From positions 457,174,780-457,238,779 of the forward strand of contig NC_053040.3 of NCBI RefSeq assembly GCF_002575655.3: a stretch of 64,000 nucleotides of DNA, given 5' to 3'. Numbering within the stretch: position 1 is the first letter of the stretch; each line of letters starts with the position of its first letter. The notes below the pieces were generated by a model. It saw nothing but the letters and a program-made list of their open reading frames with translations. It was not told the DNA's origin and ran no database searches. Position numbers and translations under genes: made by a program. Positions 34,846 through 46,500 of this stretch are shown piece after piece. This stretch comes from Aegilops tauschii subsp. strangulata (taxonomy: Eukaryota > Streptophyta > Magnoliopsida > Poales > Poaceae).

Positions 34846-36385
34846 CCCAAAGCTACTGAGTGGGTCCTCGACAGTGGATGTACAAATCACATGACCGGTG
34901 ACAAGAACTTACTGATGGCCACTGCTTTATCTCCATCGCATCTGAAGCATATCACCTACTCTGACAAAGGCAAAGGCAAGGTATTGGGTCTAGGTAGGGT
35001 TGTGATCTCAAAGGATCGACACATGGACAAAGTCATGCTTGTCGAGTCCTTAGGATTCAACCTCATGTCTGTCTCAATGCTTTGTGATCTTGATATGGTT
35101 GTCGTCTTTGACAAATATCATTGCATTGTGCTCATGGAATCTGACAATTCCAAAGTCTTCGAAGGCTTTAGGAGAGGGGACTTGTATATTGTTGATTTCT
35201 CTGCAGGACCACAACTTGCCACATGTCTACTTGCAAAAGCTTCAGAAGGCTGGTTATGGCATCGACGACTAGGTCATGCTGGCATGAGGAACTTACATAC
35301 ACTCGCGAAGAAGAAGCACGTCATTGGCATCGAGGGTGTCAAATTCCTCAAAGATCATCTTTGTGGGGCTTGCGAAGCTGGAAAGATCACCAAGTCCAAA
35401 CATCCCTTGAAGACTATCATGACTACCACTCATCCTTTTGAATTGCTTCACATGGATCTCTTTGGCCCTACTCATTGTGCCACACTAACAAATGCAACAT
35501 CTCTATATGGCTTTGTTATTGTTGATGACTATTCTTGTTACACATGAGTGCATATCATCACTTACAAAACTGAAGTGCAGGAAGTCTTCAAACGATTTTC
35601 CTCAAGGGCCTCGACGAATTTTGGTGTGAAGATCAAGCACATTAGGAGTGACAATGGGACCAAGTTCAAGAACACTAGTCTTGATGACTATCTTGATGAA
35701 CTTGGTATTACTCAGGAGTTATCTTCCCCTTATACTCCTCAGCAGAATGGCATCGTGGAGCGCAAGAACAGGACTCTTGTTGAGATGGCTTGCACTATTC
35801 TTGATGAATACAAGACTCCTTCTCGCTTCTGGCCTGAGGCAATTGATACTGCTTGCCACATCATCAACAGGGTATATCTTCACAAATTCTTCAAAAAGAC
35901 CTCATATCAACTCCTCACTGACAAGAAACCCAATGTGAGTTATTTCAAAGTCTTCGATGCTAAATGTTGGATTAGAGATCCTCATCACAACTCTAAATTT
36001 GCACCGAAAGCACATGAAGGTTTTATGCTTGGTTACGGAAAGGACTCGCACACCTACAGAGTCATCAACACCTTTCACCACAAGGTTGTTGAAACTATAG
36101 ATGTGCGGTTCGATGAAAGTAACGGCTCGCAAAGAGAGCACCTACCTCCTATGCTAGATGAAATGTTACCCGAGGAATCTATCAAGTTCAAGGCTACTGA
36201 GGATGTCATACCCACTGAAGAATCTGCTGAAGAAGTCATTCTAGAACGTGAAGAAAATCATACTGGTGCATCTGTGGAAAATGGCTCTGAAGAAAATGCT
36301 AAGCCCAATCAAAGTCGTCAACCTGCTCATCCTCTCGTTGCAAATGAAGTGGAGATCAAGAAAATCGTCGACGACATCAACGCAC
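34846..36385 (+). pseudogene. SIRE/Maximus-type protease and integrase (split by solo LTR)
   Basis: Protease active site VLDSGCTNHMTG is at about 34864. The GAG-pre-integrase/HHCC region (WHRRLGHAGMRNLH ... CGACEAGK) precedes the integrase core with Asp in HMDLFGP (about 35453), Asp at 35650-35652 (SDNGTKF) and Glu at 35758-35760 (IVERKNR), giving D-X35-E. A TGA at 35545 stands where Trp or Arg is usual and splits the core. The frame from 35548 stays open through the C-terminal linker until the solo LTR at 36386. 34484-34845 is a frameshifted spacer of the same element. Confidence 0.85.
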
Positions 36386-37964
36386 TGATGCGTCTCCAAC
36401 GTATCTATAATTTTTGATTGTTCCATGTTGTTATATTATCATTCTTGGATGTTTTACAATCATTTTATAGTAATTTTATATCATTTTTTGGTACTAACCT
36501 ATTGACATAGTGCCAAGTGCCAGTTTTTGGTTTCTGCATGTTTTTTACATCACATGAAATCAATACCAAACGGAGTACAAACGCAGCGAAACTTTTTGTG
36601 GATTTTTTTGGACCAAAAGACATCTAGTGGGCCGGAGAAGCACCTGGGGGGTGCTCCGAGGGGAGCACAACCCACCTGGGAGCGCCTGGGGGCCCAGGCG
36701 CGCCCAGATGGGTTGTGCCCACCTCGGGTGCCCCCCGAACCGCCTCTTTGCTCTATAAATACCCCAATATTCCAGAAACCCTAGGGGAGTCGATGAAAAT
36801 CAATTCCATCTGCCGCAAGTTCCAGAACCACCAGATCCAATCTAGACACCATCTTGAAGGGGTGCATCAGGTCCATTGGTGCCTCTCCGATGATGCGTGA
36901 GTAGTTCTTTGTAGACCTACGTGTCTGTAGTTAGTAGCTAGATGGCTTCTTCTCTCTCTTTTTATTCTCAATACAATGGTCTCTTGGAGATCCATATGAT
37001 GTAACTCTTTTTGCAGCGTGTTTGTTGGGATCCGATGAACTTTGAGTTTATGATCAGATCTATGTTTTTATCCATGAAAGTTATTTGAGTCTTCTTTGAT
37101 CTCTTATATGCATGATTACTTATAGCCTCGTATTTCTTCTCCGATATTTGGGTTTTGTTTGGACAACTTGATCTATTTATCTTGCAATGGGAAGAGGTGC
37201 TTTGTGATGGGTTCGATCCTACGGTGCTTGATCCCAGTGACAGAAAGGGAAACGACGTGTATGTATCATTGCTATTAAGGATAACAAGATGGGGTCTATT
37301 TCTACATAAACAAATCTTGTCTACATCATGTCATCGTTCTTATTGCATTACTCCGTTTTTCCATGAGCTTAATACCTAGATGCATGATGGATAGCGGTCG
37401 ATGTGTGGAGTAATAGTAGTAGATGCAGGCAGGAGTCGGTCTACTAATCTTGGACGTGATGCCTATATAATGATCATTGCGTGGATATCGTCATGATTAT
37501 TTGAAGTTCTATCAATTGCCCAATAGTAATTTGTTCGCCCACCGTTTGCTATTTTTCTCGAGAGAAGCCACTAGTGAAACCTATGGCCCCCGGGTCTCTT
37601 CTTTATTATATTTGCCTTTGCGATCTATTTTCCTTTGCTTTTATTTTTAGATCTATTAAACCAAAAATTACAAAACCTTGCTGCACTTTATTTTATTTTG
37701 TGGTCGATCTATCAATATTTACAACTCTCTCACGTCTGTTTGCCAACTTCTGGCACCGTTACCCAAAAGGGATTAACAACCCCTTTTACACGCCGGGTTG
37801 CGAGTATTGGTTATTTGTGTGCAGTTGCTGTTCACGTAGTGTTGCGTGGTTCTCCTACTGGTTTGATAACCTTGGTCTCATCACTGAGGGAAATACCTAC
37901 CGCTGTTGTGCTGCATCATCCCTTCCTCTTTGGGGAAATACCGACGTAGTTCTAGCAGACATCA
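36386..37964 (+). mobile_element. Solo LTR, 1579 bp
   Basis: Starts TGATGCGTCTCCAACG, ends GCAGACATCA, flanked by cgcac and cacac (five bases, one mismatch). The copia coding sequence resumes directly after it. It contains a TATA box (gctcTATAAATACCCC, 36754-36761). There is no primer site, polypurine tract or internal domain, so it is what remains after recombination between two LTRs. The family was not identified. Confidence 0.82.
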
Positions 37965-39583
37965 CACACCAGGTCCTCTTACACGCTCAAGAGCTTCACA
38001 TTTGTCTAACTTTTCTGGGCACTTTGCTTTTGTCTTTATCACAGAGCCCACCAAAGTTGATGAGGCATTTCTGGAGCCTGAGTGGATTCAAGCGATGCAA
38101 GAGGAATTACATCAATTCGAGCTCAACAATATCTGGGAACTTGTCAAGTGACCAGACCCACGCAAGCACAATATCATTGGTACTAAGTGGATCTACCACA
38201 ACAAGCAAGATGAAAATGGCCTAGTGGTGAGGAATAAGGCTCGTCTTGTAGCTCAAGGCTACACATAGGTTGAAGGAGTTGATTTCGATGAAACTTTTGC
38301 ACCTGTTGCTAGACTTGAGGCCATTCGCATATTGCTTGCTTATGCTAACCATCATAATATCATTTTATATCAAATGGATGTGAAAAGTGCATTCCTCAAT
38401 GGTAAGCTAGAGGAAGAAGTATATGTTGCTCAACCCCCAGGTTTTGAAGATCCTAAGCATCCTGACAAAGTCTTCAGACTCAATAAGGCCATCTATGGCC
38501 TCAAGCAGGCCCCTCGGGCATGGTATGATACTTTGAAGGAATTCCTCATGAAGAAAGGCTTCAAACCCGGTTCACTTGACCCAACTCTTTCACCAAAACC
38601 TATGATGATGAATTATTCGTGTGCCAAATAAATGTTGATGATATTATCTTTGGTTGTACTAACCAACGTTACAGTGACGAATTTGCCTATATGATGAGTG
38701 AGGAATATCAAATGTCTATGATGGGAGAATTGAAATGCTTCTTAGGTCTTCAAATTCTTCAATAATGCAACGACATCTTCATATCTCAAGAGAAATACAT
38801 CAAGGATGTGCTGAGGAAATTCGGCATGCAAGATTGTAAAGGCGTCAAAATCCCTATGCCTACAAATGGCCATCTATGCACTGATGAAAATGATATAGAC
38901 TTCGATCAAAAGGTATACCGCTCCATGATTGGTCTTTATTGTATCTACGTGCATCTAGGCTAGATATTATGCTTAGTGTTTGCATGTGTGCATGTTTTCA
39001 AGCTACACCGAAGGAATCACACCATAAGGCTGTGAAACATATTCTTCGATATCTAGCTCACACTCCAACACTTGGATTATGGTATCCCAAGGGCTCGGCT
39101 TTTGATCTCATTGGATATTCTGACTCTGACTATGCTGGTGATCGAGTGGATCGCAAGTCAACATTAGGCACATGCCATTTCCTCGGACGATCCTTGGTAT
39201 GTTGGTCCTCGAAGAAGCAGAACTGCGTATCACTCTCTACTGCTGAAGCTAAGTACATTGCTGCTGGTTCTTGCTATGCTCAATTGCTATGGATGAAGCA
39301 AACCCTCAAGGACTACGGCATCAATGTGAAGAATGTGCCACTCTACTGCGACAACAAGAGTGCCATCAAGAGTGCTCATAACCTAGTGCAGCACTCGAAG
39401 ACTAAGCACATCCAGATTCATCATCATTTTCTTCGAGATCATGTGTTGAAGGGCGACATCTCCATCGAGCACGTGAAGACTGAAGAACAACTAGCGGATA
39501 TCTTCACAAAGCCCTTAGATGAGAAGATATTTAGCAAGTTGCGGTGTGAGGTAAATATCTTAGAATCTTCGAATGTTCTTTGA
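37965..39583 (+). pseudogene. SIRE/Maximus-type reverse transcriptase and RNase H (degraded)
   Basis: Pol resumes (FVFITEPTKVDEAFLEPEW ... IIGTKWIYHNKQDENG ... [20 protein letters not shown] ... [12 protein letters not shown]). The catalytic box at 38631-38642 reads NVDD: the Tyr of YVDD is lost, which should abolish or weaken polymerase activity. Stops occur at 38149 (TGA), 38266 (TAG) and 38763 (TAA), with frameshifts near 38600 and 38940. RNase H is open at 38939-39583 (GYSDSDYAGDRVDRKST ... CHFLGRSLVCWSSKKQ ... STAEAKYIA ... KTKHIQIHHHFLRDHV ... EEQLADIFTKPL), with its acidic residues present. Confidence 0.85.
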
Positions 39584-40539
39584 AAAGGACACACATCCTA
39601 ACACTTATGCAAAATTTATGACTTCGATGCGCAACACACGAAGTAACGTTTTTCTTCAATCAATGAAGACTAACCCTCTAAGTGTGAAGAAATTAACGAA
39701 GAATTTGATTCTCAGAACCTTACGACAATTGTACGCGGTGTCTGAAATCATCATTCTTATACGGTGGGTCACGCCACCAACAAAAGTTGAAAATCTTCAA
39801 TTTGAGTTTTTTTTTGCAAATTCTTCAACTTTTTCAATTTCTTCAACTTTGCTATTTATTCAACTTTTTCGACTGGTGTTCTTCATTGCCTATATATATA
39901 TATATATTTGAGTTTTCATGTCCTCAACAGCATTCACTTATTGCTATTTCTTCGAGTTGTTTTTTCTTCTAGGTGAATGTGATCGGACCCGTTCCCCCTC
40001 TATGCTAAACTCAACCCAGTCTGTTCATAAATTCTTCATGTGCGTTCTATTTGAAACCCGTTCAAAATCTTCACTGTGTCCTTGTCAGCTAAAGAATTTG
40101 CGAACGAAACGTTAAAATTTTCATATCTGAATTTTCGGCTTTTGCCGCTCAAACCGTTCCGCATCCCATGATAAGATTAAAATACTCACCCACGATCTCC
40201 ACCTCTCTATACGTGGGTGACACATGTCGCTAGGATGGCAAGGGTCAGGGGCACGTTCGTCCAATTTCTTCGGACGGGCAGTTTTTCACCGTGGCTATAA
40301 ATACCCCCTCCCGTCCTCAGACCTCATTTACTCCGCTCGACCTCTCCTCACACGAGCTCTTAGACCAAGCGTTGCCGCTACTCTCCATCGTCGCCGGTGA
40401 GGAAGAGCTTCACGGCATCGACCTCGTCGCCGTCGTACTCGCGTCGGCCACCGAAATCTTTACTCCGCCATCGCTGTAGCTGTCTCCCACCACCAAGTTA
40501 GGGCGTGGGAGATCTGAATGGACGAACTTCTCCACTTCC
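39584..40539 (+). other. 3' region of the SIRE/Maximus-type element
   Basis: A short continuation of frames, a (TA)n tract (39890-39908), then non-coding DNA leading to a TATA box at 40296 and a GC-rich leader. The first ATG after that box is at 40518, seven complete codons before the insertion of element E. SIRE-lineage elements often carry an extra (env-like) ORF here; whether this is its start cannot be decided from the stub. Confidence 0.5.
40296..40303 (+). promoter_or_regulatory. TATA box in the 3' region of the SIRE/Maximus-type element
   Basis: gtggcTATAAATACCCCC, followed by about 215 bp of C/T-rich leader-like DNA to the ATG at 40518. It lies well inside the element, away from any LTR. 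Confidence 0.55.
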
Positions 40540-42021
40540 TGTAACGCCCGGATAATCATGCTACAGTAATCCCACGCTAATCATGCCACGTCACCTCTGT
40601 TATTGTTGCTAACCTCACAATGATTCGAAACCGTTCCAAAATTTAAATTCTAAATAGTGGTAAACACCCAAAGTTTTCAAAAGTCAGAACAAAAATATTC
40701 GGTGGGTGCCAAATAAGGCATAGTTAATTATGGTGAAGTAAACACATTTTTAGAAAATGCCTAAATATTTTAAAATGATGTAAAATAGAAAAGAAAATAA
40801 ATAAAAAGAAAAGAAAGCTAACAAAAAAAAAGAAAGGGAAAAGGAGCCCCCCACTGGGCCGTGGCCAAACTTGGCCGAACGGCCTCGGCCCACCAGGCCA
40901 CCAGGCCGGCCCATCAGCCGCGCCCATATCCCCCACTACCCCAAACCCTAACCCCCCACTCTCCCCCTCCCTCCCCCGATCCAGATCGGATCAGGCTCGA
41001 CCCCGTTGCCCCGCTCGCCCCCGACGCCGCCCCGACGACCCCGTCGCCCCGCTCGCCCTGACGCCGCCCCGACGACCCCGTCGCCCTGCTCGCCCCCGAC
41101 GCCGCCCCGACGACCCCGCGCCCCGCGACCACGCCGCCTCGCTGTTGGACGTCGCCACGCCGGAGCTCCTCCGTCGGCCTGCTTCCTCCTCCCCACCGGC
41201 CTGCTCCCACGTCGGCCGTCGGCCCCGTCCCCCACCTCGAGCCCCGCTGCCCAGTCCCCTGCAACCCCTGTGAGCGCCACCCTCATCTCCCTCTCTGACC
41301 CCACGCCGGAGTCGCCCTCGACGGGACTCGCTCGCCCGCGTGCTCCCGCAGCTCCACCCGAGCCCTACGCCGTGCCCCGCTTCCTCCCCTCTCCCTCGCG
41401 CCTGCCCGCCTTCCCGTGCTGCGCGCGCGCTCGTCGCCGCGACCACCGCACGCCTGCGCCTCGTGCACGCCCGTCGCCGCGTTGTCCCGCTACTCCCTCA
41501 TCCATCCCGGCCTCGCCGTCCTTGCCGCGCTCGACGCCTGCCTGCGCCGTTCGCGCCTCGCGCGTGGCCGCCCCCTGCTCACCCCGCGCCCCCTTCGCTC
41601 CCCCCGCTCCTCCTCTACGCGCGCGCACGCGCTCGCGCCCTTCTGGCTCGGCCACGGCCCCTCCCCCTCCATGCGCGGCCGTGCCCGCCGCCGGCAGGCC
41701 GTCCTGGCCACTGGCCTCGCCCGCGCCGCACACGCGCGCCGCGCCCACACCCGCCTGTGGCCCCTGGGCCACTGCCAAGGGGGCCTCGCGCCCCTGAGCC
41801 ACTGCCCCTGGGCCCGAATCCCCTGGGCCTATGACAGATGGGCCCCATGCCCAGAGAACGTAAAAACAATAATAATAATAATAAAAAATAAAAAATAATA
41901 ATAATAAATTTAATTAATTAAATTAGTTAAGTTAATTAACCCTGTTTAGGTTAATCTAATTAATTAGTTAATTTAATTAATAGTTAATTAATTAGTTAAC
42001 CCTAATTACCCTAATCAGTCT

Positions 42022-42088
42022 ATGACATGTGGGACCCACGTGTCAGATGACTGCTGACGTCAGCATGATGTCATGTTGATGTCATCGC
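42022..42088 (+). promoter_or_regulatory. Palindromic ACGT-core motifs in element E LTR
   Basis: An inverted repeat tgacatgtggg/acccacgtgtca (42022-42045) is followed by the perfect palindrome GCTGACGTCAGC (42053-42064) and two further TGATGTCAT-like sites. TGACGTCA and CACGTG-like cores are known plant bZIP/bHLH targets; binding here is inference. Confidence 0.45.
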
Positions 42089-42477
42089 AACACTGTTTCG
42101 GATAATGCATATATTAAATAATTAAATAAATTCCAGAAATTAATAAATTCTTTTAAAATCAATATAAAATAAACCGTTGCTCAGATGAAAATACTTTGTA
42201 CATGAAAGTTGCTCAGAACGACGAGACGAATCCGGATACGCAGCCCGTTCGTCCACCACACCTCCCTAACCTATCGAACACGCAACTTTCCCCCTCCGTT
42301 TCATCTGTCCGAAAATGCGAAACATCGGGAATACTTTCCCGGATGTTCCCCCCCTTCGCCGGTACCACCTACTTCCTTGTTAGGACACACCTAGCACCGC
42401 TCATCGTCATGTCACGCATCGTCATGCTTATGTTTGCATTGTATTTACTGTTTCTTCCCCCCTCTTCTCTCCGGTAG

Positions 42478-42552
42478 ACTACGAGACCGACGCTGCTGCT
42501 GACCAGTTCAACTACGGAGTTGACGACCCCTCCTACTTGCCAGAGAAACCAG
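42478..42552 (+). other. Possible small exon 1 in element E LTR (acidic peptide)
   Basis: Preceded by a long pyrimidine tract and acceptor (ctcttctctccggtag), followed by a GC-type donor (CCAG/GCAAGC). Read in the phase set by exon 2 it encodes YETDAAADQFNYGVDDPSY and ends one base into a codon. It joins in frame to 55544 if the intervening DNA (with F in it) is removed. Confidence 0.35.
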
Positions 42553-42780
42553 GCAAGCCCCCCCCCCTTGATCACCAGATATCGCCTATTCTTCTCTATA
42601 CTGCTTGCATTAGAGTAGTGTAGCATGTTACTGCTTTCCGTTAATCCTATACTGATGCATAGCCTGCCCTTGCTTCTACTGTTGATACCTTTACCTGCAA
42701 TCCTACATGCTTAGTATAGGGTGCTAGTTTTCCATCAGTGGCCCTACATTCTTGTCCGTCTGCTGTGCTATACTATCGGG

Positions 42781-42807
42781 CCGTGATCACTTGGGCGGTG
42801 ATCACGG
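42781..42807. repeat. Perfect 10-bp hairpin in element E LTR
   Basis: CCGTGATCAC and GTGATCACGG flank a 7-base spacer. Each arm also contains the palindrome TGATCA. Confidence 0.8.
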
Positions 42808-43516
42808 GTTTATACTTATATACTATATACATGACACATGTGGTGACTAAAGTCGGGTCGGCTCGTAGGAGTACCCGCAAGTGGATCTTTGTGCCGGAGC
42901 GACAGGGCAGGTTGAGACCGCCTAGGTGAGAGGTGGGCCTGGCCCTGGTCGGCGTTCGCGGATACTTAACACGCATAACGAGATCTTGGTATTTGATCTG
43001 AGTCTGGCCATTGGGTCTATACGCACTAACCATCTACGCGGGAGTAGTTATGGGTATCCCGGCGTCGTCGTATCAGCCGAAGCCTTCGTGACATCAGCGA
43101 CTGAGTGGCGCGCGCCGCATTGGACTGTAAGCTCGCGCTTGTATTAAGGGGGCTAGGTCTGCTTCCGGCCGCGTACGCAACGTGCAGGTGTGCAATGGGC
43201 GATGGGCCCAGACCCCTGTGCGCATAGGGTTTAGACCGGCGTGCTGACCTCTCTGTTGTGCCTAGGTAGGGCTGCGACGTGTTGATCTTCCGAGGCCGGG
43301 CATGACCCAGAAAAGTGTGTCCGGCCAAATGGGATCGAGCGTGGTGGGTTATGTGGTGCACCCCTGCAGGGAAGTTTATCTATTCGAATAGCCGTGTCCC
43401 TCGGTAAAAGGACGACCCGGAGTTGTACCTTGACCTTATGACAACTAGAACCGGATACTGAATAAAATACACCCTTCCAAGTGCCAGATACAACCCGGTG
43501 ATCGCTCTCTAACAGG

Positions 43517-46500
43517 TGTGACGTCCGGATTTTTGAGATATAGTTTCCCAAAAAAAACGGCCTTTGTGCCCACCAACCCCAGGATGACTGTTAGCTGATG
43601 AGGCACCAACTTGATACAAGAATTCGAAGCAGGGTACAAAAATATGTAGTACAAGACCATTGAGGCCTAGGAGTACAACACTGGGTTTCTAATGATAGAG
43701 GGCGGAAGCGGTTGGATACATCTGCGTCTATGGGACTCCATTTCCCACAAGAACAGCTGACCAGGATAACTCCTATCTTCGCGAGGCTGCAAATGTCAAC
43801 ACGTAGGTTCCGAGGTTGTCACCGCGATGCTTATCTCCAAGCAAGAAATCTGGCCAAGACAATAGCCAGGGACAAGCCACTGAGTACGTTTGAATGTACT
43901 CGCAAACATTAAGAACACGGGTATAATATATCAAACATGCTCCGGATTAAATTAGGTGATCACACGTCTGTCACGAAATATACAAAAAACCATGATGCAC
44001 ACATGTGGTTAAAAAAAATACTCCAAAGTAAAATACTGGGTGACAGACGAGGGTCTGAATGACTCCTCGAGAGGAAACTGCAAGAATAGTAATACTGGTG
44101 CCAAACGAGGGTCTGAATGACTCCTCGAGAGGAAACTGCAAGAATAATAATGCCGCAGTCGGGCGTCGGGGCGACACCACATAAAGGGCTTATAAAAGAT
44201 AAAAGAACAACAAGCATGCCGCAGTCGGGCGTCTGAGCGACACCACAGAAAGGGCTTATAAGACAATCATCACAGTGAATATCCAGGAGGTAGAACCATC
44301 CCAGGGATACTCAAAACAAAATACATAATGTAAATGGTTAGTCCAAAATAATAAAGATCACAATCCATATGTGCCACAATCATAAACAATATTTAGTTCA
44401 ATCGTTTCTCCATCCGAAAACCGATAATTTGGTCTAGTCAAGCCGTATCTCCATCCGAATACCGTTACTATGATCCAGTTAGCCGTGTCTCCATCCGAAA
44501 ACCATCACTGAGTTCTAGCTAATTCGTTCTCCATCCGGATACCGTTACTAGATTTAACTCAGACTTTGGTCCTTACTCAAGAACATGACTATCCAACAGG
44601 ATATATCCTCTGCAGAGGGAGTACAATTTTTTCCACGAGTAACGGGTTTACTTAGTCCATCGGGACTAATTCCGTCTACCGTCTTTTAATTGAAAACACG
44701 CCTGACCTGCACACACCAGCTTAACTCACCGGTGTCTGGAATCACCCACGACACCTGCCAAGCAAAACTCTAAGTGGGGAGGCTACAACCTCGACGTAGC
44801 ATGGGATCAAATTTCTATTCGCGCGCTCTAAGGGGGTGCCCCCCCTCTCGGTCCCAACCGGAAACACCCATGCCCCCGGACCAGGTGGCCTGCCTACCGG
44901 ATGCACCCGGTATCTTCCACCATGGCCTCTCTGTACGGTGTGTGCTTTGGTAAGGGGTTGACAACCTACTGAACCATACCCCGTCTACGACAGGGACAAG
45001 TGGTGGTACCAACAAATAAAGAAGCTACTGACCAAGACTCGATCTACGACCGACTCAGGTGGTCCAAGTATCCTCCAACAATATTACCATTTATGAAATA
45101 AATCACCACTCCTCAAGCCTCACCATGCCATACCGGACATACTCGTCTCGACGAGGGACTAGGGACAAGCTCGTGTCTACCCAAGACCACGACTTTCCCG
45201 GCTTCCTTCCGGTGTGCATGAGGAGCTCACGAGGATGATCCAAATCACTAGTGTATCCATTGCTGACCACAAAACAACTCCAAAGTGTACTCATGTACGA
45301 GACTATATCGATACATAAAGCTAACGCATACCCCAAGTCAAAAGGTGTTGTGATCGTATCAGAACACCACAAAAAAATATTATGCCAGAGTTCAGAAATT
45401 CTTGCCTTCAAGAGTATGCAAAGGATGCACTTTTTGGAAGCTTTCCCTTTTCTCCAAAATCCTATTTTGCAAAATATCCAAATAACAAATATTTCAAACA
45501 CAGTACCAAAAGTTGTCTCAAATATTTTTGAAATAAATCTTAAAATAAACTAGATGAAATTTGAGAGAGGTAGGAAAAAGAATCAACTCATTTGGAGTTT
45601 TATTTTAAAAGTTATAGCTGGTCAAAGTATGGTCAAACTCTGCTTTTTTTAAATAAAACCAGAAAAGAAAACGTTTCGAGGGGAATACGCTTTCGCAGCA
45701 GAGGAAACGTACTCGGTGTTTTGCGCTATCACTTAACCAGAGAGGGCGGGCGCGCGGGTCACTGACAGTGGGTCCAGAGGGCCCACTGGTTAGGTTTGAC
45801 CGTTCTTTTCTCCCTCCTCTTTCCCTCTGCCCGAACGGCGGCGGCCTCCGGCGATCGCCGTCGACGAACGGTGGCTCTCCACGGGCACCCGATGGCGGGG
45901 ATGGAATGGCCAGACTGGGGCGGTCCCCTTGGTGGTCGCTGGGTCGTCGGAGGTGGAAGGAATCACCGGCGGCGAGCTCCGCGGCGGAGGGGGCTACGGT
46001 GGTGAAGTGGTTTTTGTGCTCCGGTGGTCTCCGACCGGAGTTGGGTAGTTGGGCAGCTCCGCAAGGACTAGGGGAAACTACTGGCGGCGCTGGTTGGGCG
46101 AAAGAGTGGCTGGCTGCAACGAATTTCACCGGCTCTTGGCGGCGGCCGAATCGGCCGGAGTTGGGGAAGAGAGCCTCTCCGGGCCAAACCACTGCCTGGG
46201 GAGCTCTAGAGGGAAGGTTGGAGGTCGCCTGAGTGCTCGGAGGGGCTCGGGGTTCCCTTTTATAGCGTGACGGGGCTGGCTCCGCGGCGGTGGATAAGAT
46301 CGACGACGGGTCGCCGTTGCTGTAGTTGCAGGGCGTCGTGGCGGCGACGAACGCGTGCCGACGAGCATGAGGATAAGCACGGGCTGCTTCCTGGGGCAGC
46401 TGGCGCGCTGGTGTGGTTTGGGCTGAGCAGAACATGGCAGAGGCCGCTGCCGACGCCGGCGTGCCGCCAAGTGCTCTGCCAGCGGCGCTGCAGGGCGCCA

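Larger units (their letters stand above)
30497..40539 (+). mobile_element. SIRE/Maximus-type Ty1-copia element, interrupted by a solo LTR and by element E
   Basis: 5' LTR, tRNA-iMet primer site, an unusually long gag with coiled-coil extension, protease, integrase, RT, RNase H and a long 3' region. This layout and the gag start motif are typical of the SIRE/Maximus lineage. A solo LTR splits pol at 36386-37964, and element E cuts the 3' region at 40540; the 3' LTR must lie beyond the window. The left flank is gtctt. Confidence 0.85.
40540..43516 (+). repeat. Element E 5' LTR, first part
   Basis: Starts TGTAACGCCCGGATAATC. 40850-41830 is extremely GC-rich with a CGCCCCGACGACCC-type repeat (40990-41130) and overlapping open frames on both strands that I do not regard as genes. 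41860-42010 is AT-rich (aattaatta repeats). It then holds ACGT-core palindromes, a possible small exon (42478-42552) and a perfect hairpin (42781-42807). F interrupts it after the target duplication acagg. Confidence 0.9.

Noticed and set aside
36527..38224. Open frames of 60-216 codons across the solo LTR
   Set aside because: They run over the LTR boundaries and match nothing; the LTR has no coding capacity.
41006..41898. Pro/Ala/Arg-rich frames up to 263 codons (and up to 367 codons at 61983-63086, minus)
   Set aside because: They lie in the GC-rich part of E's LTR, are open in opposite and overlapping frames, and consist of low-complexity repeats.
45103..45501. A 132-codon minus frame with hydrophobic parts in F's LTR (also 52660-53142)
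   Set aside because: Present in both LTRs with no start context, domain or promoter; probably chance.
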